From positions 1 through 34,833 of the forward strand of contig CALIOL010000038.1 of NCBI GenBank assembly GCA_938044705.1: 34,833 nt of DNA, written 5' to 3'. The stretch comes from an uncultured Ilumatobacter sp. (lineage in GTDB: Bacteria > Actinomycetota > Acidimicrobiia > Acidimicrobiales > Ilumatobacteraceae). The notes beneath the pieces were generated by a model. The model had not been told where the DNA came from. It was given only the letters and a program-made list of their open reading frames with translations, and did no database searches. Below, in pieces: positions 16,622-23,142 of this stretch. A program made the position numbers and the translations under genes. Positions within the stretch are counted from its first letter, which is position 1. Every line of letters starts with the position of its first letter.

Positions 16622-17674
16622 ATGTCTGAGATCGATGACCACGGTGGCTGGGCCACGTTGCTGCGCACGCTGATCGCCGGAACCGATCTTTCCTCGGACG
16701 AAGCAGGCGCAGCGATGTCGACGATCCTCGCCGGTGACGCAACGCCGGCTCAGATCGCCGGCTTCGTGGTTGCGCTTCGCGCCAAGGGCGAAACGGTCGA
16801 TGAGCTCGCCGGGATGCTCGACGCAGCGATGGCGCAAGCGGCCATTGTCCCGCTCAGCGATGCGCAGCGGGACGCAGCGGTCGACGTCGTCGGAACCGGT
16901 GGAGATGGCTCGCACTCGATCAACGTGTCGACGATGGCCGCGATCGTCGCCGCTGGCGCCGGTGCGACGGTGTGCAAACACGGGAACCGTTCGGCGTCAT
17001 CGAAGTGCGGCACAGCGGATGTGCTCGAGCTGCTGGGTGTTGCGATCGAGCAGACGGCCGACGGCGTGGCGGAGTGTGTGCGCACTGCTGGAATCGGCTT
17101 TTGCTTCGCTCCGGCGTTCCACGCCGCCTTTCGCTTTGCCGGACCACCGCGCCGCGAGATGGGCGTGCCCACCGCGTTCAACCTGATCGGACCGATGGCC
17201 AACCCAGGACGTGTTCGCAACCAGCTGATCGGTGTCGCCGACCCGCGGTTCGCTCCCACGATGCTCGGCGCGCTCGAGCGTCAGGGCGTGACCAGCGCCT
17301 GGGTCGTGCACGGAGACGGACTCGATGAACTCACGACCGGTGGCGTCTCGCAGGTCTGGGAACTCAGCAATGGCAGTCAGCGATCGTTCGACATCGACCC
17401 GCAGGACTTCGGCATCGCCCCATCGGTCGGCGACGACCTGCGCGGAGGCGAGCCGGAACAGAATGCCGAGGCGGTGCGCCGGGTGCTCGCAGGTGACATC
17501 GGCCCCCACCGTGATGTGGTCGTGCTCAACGCGGGTGCCGCGCTCGTGGTGGCCGGCCACACACCCGATCTCGCAGGTGGGATCGAGGCGGCCCGGGCTG
17601 CAATCGATGACGGGCGGGCTGCCGCAACGCTCGACCGCTTCGTCGAAGTGTCGCAGTCCCAGGTCAGCGAATGA
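16622..17674 (+). CDS. trpD: Anthranilate phosphoribosyltransferase
   Basis: This enzyme joins anthranilate to PRPP in tryptophan biosynthesis. The 350 residues match the family. The PRPP-binding motif GTGGDGSHS is at 91-99, the anthranilate/PRPP site has KHGNRSASSKCG (119-130), and AFNLIGPMANPGRVRNQLIGV and HGDGLDELT follow. The length and motif order are complete. It is separated from other trp genes in this window and overlaps thrB downstream by four bases (ATGA at 17671-17674), so tryptophan and threonine steps are co-transcribed here. Confidence 0.95.
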   Translation: MSEIDDHGGWATLLRTLIAGTDLSSDEAGAAMSTILAGDATPAQIAGFVVALRAKGETVDELAGMLDAAMAQAAIVPLSDAQRDAAVDVVGTGGDGSHSINVSTMAAIVAAGAGATVCKHGNRSASSKCGTADVLELLGVAIEQTADGVAECVRTAGIGFCFAPAFHAAFRFAGPPRREMGVPTAFNLIGPMANPGRVRNQLIGVADPRFAPTMLGALERQGVTSAWVVHGDGLDELTTGGVSQVWELSNGSQRSFDIDPQDFGIAPSVGDDLRGGEPEQNAEAVRRVLAGDIGPHRDVVVLNAGAALVVAGHTPDLAGGIEAARAAIDDGRAAATLDRFVEVSQSQVSE

Positions 17675-18507
17675 CCGAGCCGGCGCTGGTCGTTCGTACG
17701 CCTGCGTCCTCCGCCAACCTCGGTGCTGGCTTCGACGTGTTCGGGATGGCGTTGACCATGTACGCCGACATCGGTGCCGGCGACGCTCCCGACGACGGGC
17801 ACCAGATCGACGAACACCACCCGGCGCGGGTGCCGTTCGAGCGTCTCGGCGGCAGTGGGCCGATGTGGCTACGTACGAACATTCCGATGGCGCGAGGTCT
17901 CGGCTTCAGCGGCGCGGTGCGCGTCGGTGCCGCCGCCCTTGCCGTTGTCCAGTCCGGCCGCACGGTTGCCGACGGCGCCGCTGAGATCCTTTCGGTGGCA
18001 GCGGAGCAGGAAGGGCACGGTGACAACGTCGCCGCGTCGCTGCATGGCGGCATCGTCGCCTACGTCGCAGAGCAGGTCCGTCCCTTCGTGCTCGGGCCGA
18101 CGTTGGGCGATTCTTCGTTCGTGGCGTGGGTTCCCGACGTCACCACCTCGACCGACAGGTCGCGTCAAGCCTTGGGCGCGACCGTCGACCGGGCGGCCGC
18201 CGTTCACAACATCGGGCGGGCCGTGCAGTTTGCGTTGGCGTTCGCCCACGACGACCCGGAGATGTTGGTCGATGCAACCGCCGACCGAATGCACCAGGTT
18301 GGTCGGCTGGCCGCGATCCCGGGAGCTGCCGACGCAATGGACGCCGGTATGTCCGCCGGCGCTTGGTGCTCATGGCTGAGTGGGAGCGGGCCGACGGTGG
18401 GGATGCTCGTCGCCAGAGAGCGAAGCGAGTCCGTAGCGGCAGCGCTTCCGTCCGGCGGGCACACGAAAGTCCTTGCGATCGATCGGCTCGGCGCTCGAAG
18501 CGTTTGA
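17671..18507 (+). CDS. thrB: Homoserine kinase
   Basis: The enzyme phosphorylates homoserine on the threonine pathway. It is a GHMP-fold kinase of 278 residues, slightly short for ThrB. The N-terminal signature is VRTPASSANLGAGFDVFGMAL. The ATP-binding GHMP loop reads PMARGLGFSGAVR (about 72-84), where the family usually has GLGSSAA, so the first Ser is Phe. Further ThrB-like signs are QEGHGDNVAASLHGG, TSTDRSRQALG and DRMHQVGRL, close to the DRLHQ motif. Start overlap with trpD is ATGA. Other GHMP kinases are possible in principle, but DNVAASLHGG and the DRMHQ segment favour homoserine kinase. Confidence 0.87.
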   Translation: MTEPALVVRTPASSANLGAGFDVFGMALTMYADIGAGDAPDDGHQIDEHHPARVPFERLGGSGPMWLRTNIPMARGLGFSGAVRVGAAALAVVQSGRTVADGAAEILSVAAEQEGHGDNVAASLHGGIVAYVAEQVRPFVLGPTLGDSSFVAWVPDVTTSTDRSRQALGATVDRAAAVHNIGRAVQFALAFAHDDPEMLVDATADRMHQVGRLAAIPGAADAMDAGMSAGAWCSWLSGSGPTVGMLVARERSESVAAALPSGGHTKVLAIDRLGARSV

Positions 18508-18541
18508 TGCGCGCTGCGAGGCAGCCAGGTTGCCGCAGTGC

Positions 18542-20215
18542 TCAGGCGGCGCGCTCGAGTGGAGGAATCTTCTCGTTCATCGCGATCGGGAACCGCCAGT
18601 CACCACTACACACCACGTCGAGATGCGCTGCGTGCTTGTCGAAGAACTTCGCCAGGCACAACGCCTCGTCGGCGTGTTCTCGCGGCACGGGTTCGCCGAC
18701 CGTGATGCTGCCGAGCGGGCCGGCAGGGAGTGCCGACGTGAGTGCGGTGCTGGTGCGCGTGTCGACGAGGTAACCGTCGCTCAGAATCCAGGTCGTGTCG
18801 CCATGGGTCACCTCGGCATTCTTCGATTGGCCCAGCGCATCGAGGAGTTGTGTACGGCGCACCGCACCGAGCAGCGCAGAGAGTCGATCCCGTGTCGTGG
18901 CGGCTTCTTCGAAACGCTGCTGGCCGGCAAGCGAGCGCATGCGATCGCGGAGTCGTTCGACGACGTAGGCGTGGTCGCCGTCGAACGCTCGAGCACACAG
19001 CTCGACCGCCGCCGCGTAGTCGCCCGGATCTGCGGTTCCCGAACACGGGCAGTGCGCAACGCCCAACTGGGCTGCGCTGCATACCGGTGCATCGAGGGGT
19101 GCGGTGTAGTTACGGCCGAGTCGTTGCGTGCAACGCCGAAGCGGCAGTGCTGTCTGGATCGCCTCCTGGACGAGCGACGCCATCTTGCGCGACGGCAGCG
19201 GCCCGAGGTGCAGGCCGAGTCGGGCCGGGTTCTTCACGATGCTCAGTCTCGGCCAGGCGGTCTCGGTGTCGAGGCGGAGGTAGCAGTACTTGTTCGCGGT
19301 GGTGCCGCGTCGGTTGTACCTGGGAAGCAGTTGGCCGATCATGCGCGTTTCGACGACTTCGGCCGTGAGCGGATCGGGCATTTCAACATGTCCGACCGCA
19401 ACAGTCTCTCGAAGCATCGGCCCGATCTTTCGGCGGTCGTCGCTCCCGAAGTAGCTGCGCACCCGTTGTCGAAGATTGGTTGCCTTTCCGACGTAGAGCA
19501 CGCGATCGCCAGCTCCCCGGAAGGTGTAGACCCCCGGTGATCGGGGGAGCCCGGCGGTCAGCTTGAGTTTCGGTGCCATCGGGTGGCCGCCGATCTTGCC
19601 GAGCGCGACGAGGTCGTCCAGCCCGAGGACCCCGAGACCCGATGCTCGTTCGATCAACAGGTGCAACAGGTCAGTCGTGGCGAGCGCATCGTCGAGGGCC
19701 CGGTGACTGGGTTGATGATCGAGGCGGAGGCGAGAGGCAAGGGTCCCGAGCTTGCAGTTCGGCACCTCGTCTCGGACGAGCCTGCGTGCCAGGTGAACGG
19801 TGTCGACCACGACGCCGTTCCACTCGGGCCGCTCGCTCCGGCGAAGTGCGGCTCGGATGAAGCCCACGTCGAACTGGGCGTTGTGAGCGACCAGCACTGC
19901 GTCGCCGAGGAAGCTCAGCAACGACGGGAGCACCGCCTCGATTCGCGGGGCGGGTGCGACGAGGACGTCCGTGAGCCCGGTCAGGATCGAGATTTGCGGA
20001 GGAATTGCGCGTCCTGGGTTGACCAGGGTCTGGAATGTCCCGAGGCATTCACCGGCTCGTACCTTGACCACGCCGATCTCGGTGATCATGTCGTCGTTGC
20101 GGTTGCCTCCAGTGGTTTCGAGATCGAGCACGCAGAACGTCACGTCGGCAAGCGGCGTGCCCAACTCATCGAACGAACGTTGCAGAATGACTTCGGAAGC
20201 GGCCCCAACTCGCAT
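18542..20215 (-). CDS. DnaQ-like exonuclease fused to UvrC/Cho-like GIY-YIG nuclease
   Basis: The product has 557 residues with two nuclease modules and probably acts in DNA repair. Residues about 25-190 are a DEDDh 3'-5' exonuclease: LDLETTG (Asp31, Glu33), HNAQFD (Asp116), and SHRALDDA (His171, Asp175/176). Residues about 220-300 are a GIY-YIG endonuclease like the N-terminus of UvrC: SPGVYTFRGAGDRVLYVGKATNLRQRV with Glu289 in EVVETRMI. The remainder resembles the UvrC middle region, with a UVR-like segment near RFEEAATTRDRLSALL. This DEDD-GIY hybrid is typical of actinobacteria (Rv2191-like in mycobacteria). Its start lies 8 bases from a palindromic SOS-box-like site, suggesting damage control. 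It converges with thrB. Confidence 0.9.
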   Translation of the reverse strand: MRVGAASEVILQRSFDELGTPLADVTFCVLDLETTGGNRNDDMITEIGVVKVRAGECLGTFQTLVNPGRAIPPQISILTGLTDVLVAPAPRIEAVLPSLLSFLGDAVLVAHNAQFDVGFIRAALRRSERPEWNGVVVDTVHLARRLVRDEVPNCKLGTLASRLRLDHQPSHRALDDALATTDLLHLLIERASGLGVLGLDDLVALGKIGGHPMAPKLKLTAGLPRSPGVYTFRGAGDRVLYVGKATNLRQRVRSYFGSDDRRKIGPMLRETVAVGHVEMPDPLTAEVVETRMIGQLLPRYNRRGTTANKYCYLRLDTETAWPRLSIVKNPARLGLHLGPLPSRKMASLVQEAIQTALPLRRCTQRLGRNYTAPLDAPVCSAAQLGVAHCPCSGTADPGDYAAAVELCARAFDGDHAYVVERLRDRMRSLAGQQRFEEAATTRDRLSALLGAVRRTQLLDALGQSKNAEVTHGDTTWILSDGYLVDTRTSTALTSALPAGPLGSITVGEPVPREHADEALCLAKFFDKHAAHLDVVCSGDWRFPIAMNEKIPPLERAA

Positions 20216-20222
20216 TCGAACG

Positions 20223-20244
20223 AGTACACACGAACATGTGTACT
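20223..20244. promoter_or_regulatory. Palindromic operator, LexA/SOS-box-like
   Basis: AGTACACA (20223-20230), a 6-base spacer, and TGTGTACT (20237-20244) form a perfect 8-bp inverted repeat. Overlapping it, CGAACATGTGTACT (20231-20244) matches 12 of 14 positions of the actinobacterial SOS consensus CGAACRNRYGTTYC, as I recall it. The site sits 8 bases before the ATG of the exonuclease/GIY-YIG gene and in the same 87-bp gap as the start of the divergent NYN gene, so it could control both. Confidence 0.5.
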
Positions 20245-20302
20245 GATGTCAAGCTGAAGTACTCCTCAGCGGGCGAGGCCGTGGGCCGGGTAGGTTCGAT
20301 CT

Positions 20303-21547
20303 ATGAGCGAGGTCGAGCATCGACATCTCCGGTCGGCATTGGAGTTCGCCTTGCTCGTCGCCGCCGAAGGTCAGAAGCGTCGGCCACCGCTGCACGTTCC
20401 GAAAGAACTGAAGCCGTTCTTGTCCAAGCAGCGCATTGCAGCAGGCAGCTTGGGGCGGCTGCGTCGAATCATCGAAGCCGACGACACGTTTCGTTCGGCG
20501 CTCTCCGCCGGAGCTGTGCCCGAACTCGTCGACGAAGTCGGTCGACTCTGGTTGGCCGGCCGGAGTGGGTGGGAACAGCGAGCCCAGGAGCTCCTCGACG
20601 CCGAAGCAGCGGAGAGCGAATCGAAGGACCTTCAGCGCGACCTGAAGCGGGCGGAGAAGCGACGTCTCGCGGCGGAGCAGGCGACCGCCCGCGTCCAGGC
20701 AGAGGTGCTCGTGCGCGATCAGACCATCGCAGCGCAGCTTGCGGAACTCGACGATCTTCGTGCCGATGTTGCCAAGGCCACCGAGGTGCTCGCCGAAGTC
20801 CGCACGGAGTTGATCGATACGCGCAACGAGCTGCGCCACGCACGCGATCGCGAAGCGTCGGCCACCCGGCGAGCCGAGGCGGCTTCGGAACGACTTCGTG
20901 AGGTCGATGGCCCGACAGAACGTGCGGCTGCTGCCGACGACGTATCGACGATGGCGGCAGCGGAGCTGCGAGCAGCAGCCGCCACCCGGCAGCGCCTCGA
21001 TGCAGCGTTGGACGCGTCTCGCAGCTTCGCCTCCGAGATGGAACGGCTCCTCGGCATCGAGGACCTGCCGAGTGAGCCGGAGCGATCAGCACGGGTGGTG
21101 CAAGGCGTGCGCGTACCGGTGGCGTTGCCCGGCGGCGTGATCTCGACCTCAGCACAGGCCGCAGAACACCTGGTGCGGTCCGACGCCTTGATTCTCGTCG
21201 ATGGGTACAACGTCGCGAAGCTGGGTTGGCCTGGTCGCTCGCTCGAGGAACAACGCGAAGCGCTGATCGCCCGAACGGAGAATCTCGCTCGTCGGCACGG
21301 TGCGGATGTCTCCATCGTCTTCGACGGGGATTCCGTCGTCGGTGCTCACGCAGGGGTGCGTCGCACGGTGCGCGTCGTGTTCTCGCCGTCGGGCGTGACC
21401 GCGGATGATGTCATCCGAGACGAGGTCGAACGGTTGCCGACGGAGCGACGCGTCGTGGTCGTGACGAATGATCGAGAGATCGTCGACGATGTGCGTCGAT
21501 GGGGCGCCAATGTCGTGCCGAGCAACGCGTTCATCGCGACCCTGTAG
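20303..21547 (+). CDS. NYN/PIN-domain RNA-binding or nuclease protein with long coiled coil
   Basis: The product has 414 residues. The N-terminal ~100 residues form a helical domain (ELKPFLSKQRIAAGSLGRLRRI). Residues about 105-245 are a long coiled coil rich in Glu, Arg and Ala. The C-terminal ~125 residues are a YacP-type NYN domain: LILVDGYNVAK (Asp300), IVFDGD (Asp341), GVTADDVIRDE (Asp369), and VVVVTNDREIVDDV (Asp390). The conserved acids fit a metal-dependent PIN-like ribonuclease fold. Substrate is unknown. The ATG is preceded by GTAGG about 8 bases upstream. The gene is divergent from the DnaQ/GIY-YIG nuclease. Confidence 0.87.
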   Translation: MSEVEHRHLRSALEFALLVAAEGQKRRPPLHVPKELKPFLSKQRIAAGSLGRLRRIIEADDTFRSALSAGAVPELVDEVGRLWLAGRSGWEQRAQELLDAEAAESESKDLQRDLKRAEKRRLAAEQATARVQAEVLVRDQTIAAQLAELDDLRADVAKATEVLAEVRTELIDTRNELRHARDREASATRRAEAASERLREVDGPTERAAAADDVSTMAAAELRAAAATRQRLDAALDASRSFASEMERLLGIEDLPSEPERSARVVQGVRVPVALPGGVISTSAQAAEHLVRSDALILVDGYNVAKLGWPGRSLEEQREALIARTENLARRHGADVSIVFDGDSVVGAHAGVRRTVRVVFSPSGVTADDVIRDEVERLPTERRVVVVTNDREIVDDVRRWGANVVPSNAFIATL

Positions 21548-21592
21548 CAATGCTGCTGGACGGTCTCGGTCATCGCGTTTGAGAACGGTCGG

Positions 21593-21620
21593 TTGTCGGT
21601 GATGATCGAGGCGATAACAT
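21593..21620 (+). promoter_or_regulatory. Possible promoter of tRNA-Asn
   Basis: TTGTCG at 21593-21598 and TAACAT at 21615-21620 have a 16-base spacer. This would place transcription start about 6-8 bases before the tRNA 5' end. Assignment is by eye. Confidence 0.35.
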
Positions 21621-21633
21621 CTGGTTGCAACAT

Positions 21634-21706
21634 TCCGGGATAGCTCAGTTGGCAGAGCACGGCACTGTTAATGCTGTTGTCGCAGGTTCGAGCCCTGCTC
21701 CCGGAG
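21634..21706 (+). tRNA. tRNA-Asn (GTT)
   Basis: A full cloverleaf is visible: acceptor TCCGGGA (21634-21640) pairs with TCCCGGA (21699-21705), the D-loop is AGCTCAGTTGGCAGAGC, the anticodon loop is CTGTTAA with GTT at 21667-21669, and the T-arm is AGGTTCGAGCCCT. The 3' CCA is not encoded. Confidence 0.95.
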
Positions 21707-21710
21707 CTCG

Positions 21711-21745
21711 AAGGCCCACCGTCCACGCGGTGGGCCTTTGTCATT
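21711..21745 (+). terminator. Intrinsic terminator after tRNA-Asn
   Basis: A 10-bp perfect stem, AAGGCCCACC (21711-21720) with GGTGGGCCTT (21729-21738), closes an 8-base loop. A T-rich tail (TTTGTCATTTT) follows the stem. Confidence 0.85.
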
Positions 21746-21815
21746 TTCTGCAGCGGCGACGCCCGTCGTGGCGTAAACCTCAGATTGCTCAGCGGTCGTC
21801 TGGTTGACTGACGGT

Positions 21816-23072
21816 ATGGCAGACGCTCCTGATCCAATCAGCGAGCGATCGACCCGGAAGTTGGCGATGCTCGTGGTCGCCGCGGTGGCCCTCGCTGCGT
21901 GCTCGAGCGGCGATCTGTCCGACGCTGCCACCGAGGCCAGGAGCAACGCGTCGAGCACCGTCGAACCCGACCTCGTGGCGGAGACGGAGACGACCGAGCC
22001 GCCCGTCACGACGCCGCCCCCGGCGACGTCCAACAGTTCGAGTACCGTTCCGCCAGCCGGCTCGACGACGTCGATCGCTCCGGAACCGGCGACGACGCCC
22101 GCACCGACGGTTCCGCCCGACCCGACGTGTCCCTCGCCGGTCGACCTGCTGCCAGCCGACGATGAGCCGGTCAAGGTGATCCTCGATACGGACTTCGCGG
22201 GAGACGTCGACGATGCGGGAGCGTTGGCGGTGCTCCACGTGCTCGCCGATGCCGGGGGCGTCGAGATCTTGGCCGTGATGGTGTCCGACGGTGGCCCGGC
22301 GCCGTCGCACCGAGCGATCGATGCGATCAACACGTACTACGGGCGACCCGACATTCCGATTGGCGTGGTCGCAGGTGTCGCTCCGCAGGCTGGTTCCTCC
22401 TACGTCGAGGCGCTCGCCGAGAACTTTCCGAACGACGTCGACGACCCACCCGCTGCAGTGGACCTGTACCGAGAGATCCTCAGCGAACAACCGGACGACT
22501 CCGTGACCGTCGTGAGCGTCGGGTATCTCACGAACCTCGACGCGCTGCTGTCTGCGCCGCCTGACGGGCGGAGCGACCTTCCGGGAGATCAGCTCGTGAG
22601 CGCAAAGGTGCGTCGTTGGATCGCAATGGGTGGGGCGTATCCGGATTCGTCGATTCATCCCTTCGGTGCGGAGTTCAACTTCGTCGAAGACGCCACAGCG
22701 ACGCTCAATGCAGTCGCCGGGTGGCCGTCTCCGGCGTTGTTCAGCGGCTGGGAAGTCGGCGACGCCGTGCTGACCGGTGCGATTCTTCAGGCGGAGACAC
22801 CTCCTGAGAACCCTGTCCGCGAGGCGTATCGATTGTTCAACGGCGGCGAGAACCGCCACAGCTGGGACCTCACCGCAGTCCTGGTTGCCGTTCGCGGAAC
22901 GGCTGGATTCTTCGAGGTGTGTGCAGGGCGGAACGTGATCGGGCCAGGTGGAAGCAACACGTGGGAACTCGAAGCGCAGGGCCCCCACGGATTTCTCCGA
23001 CTGACCGTGCCGGGGGCGGACGTCGCTGCGCTTCTCGACGCTCTGCTGATTACGCCGCCGAGTGCGCCGTGA
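21816..23072 (+). CDS. Lipoprotein with nucleoside-hydrolase-like domain (intact Asp motif)
   Basis: The product has 418 residues. A signal peptide with lipobox ALAAC (Cys29) anchors it outside the membrane. A Thr/Pro-rich linker (about 50-105) leads to an IU-nucleoside-hydrolase-like domain. The Asp cluster reads ILDTDFAGDVDDAGALAVL (Asp124, 126, 130, 132, 133), matching the Ca2+/ribose-binding DTDxxxDD-type motif, and a late Asp lies in SWDLTAVLVAVRG, as in the family. NTYYGRPDIPIGVV and WIAMGGAYPDS are also family-like. It would cleave ribonucleosides or a related N-glycoside extracytoplasmically. The substrate is not proven. The ATG at 21816 gives a normal signal peptide, and a TTG at 21804 is possible. 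A close paralogue forms the ectodomain of the kinase 70 bp downstream. Confidence 0.85.
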   Translation: MADAPDPISERSTRKLAMLVVAAVALAACSSGDLSDAATEARSNASSTVEPDLVAETETTEPPVTTPPPATSNSSSTVPPAGSTTSIAPEPATTPAPTVPPDPTCPSPVDLLPADDEPVKVILDTDFAGDVDDAGALAVLHVLADAGGVEILAVMVSDGGPAPSHRAIDAINTYYGRPDIPIGVVAGVAPQAGSSYVEALAENFPNDVDDPPAAVDLYREILSEQPDDSVTVVSVGYLTNLDALLSAPPDGRSDLPGDQLVSAKVRRWIAMGGAYPDSSIHPFGAEFNFVEDATATLNAVAGWPSPALFSGWEVGDAVLTGAILQAETPPENPVREAYRLFNGGENRHSWDLTAVLVAVRGTAGFFEVCAGRNVIGPGGSNTWELEAQGPHGFLRLTVPGADVAALLDALLITPPSAP

Positions 23073-23142
23073 CGGTCCATCGGCATGACCCACGCGAACC
23101 GGCCAGACCCGGAGTGGGTATCGTCGCTGCGAAAGGGGTGGG

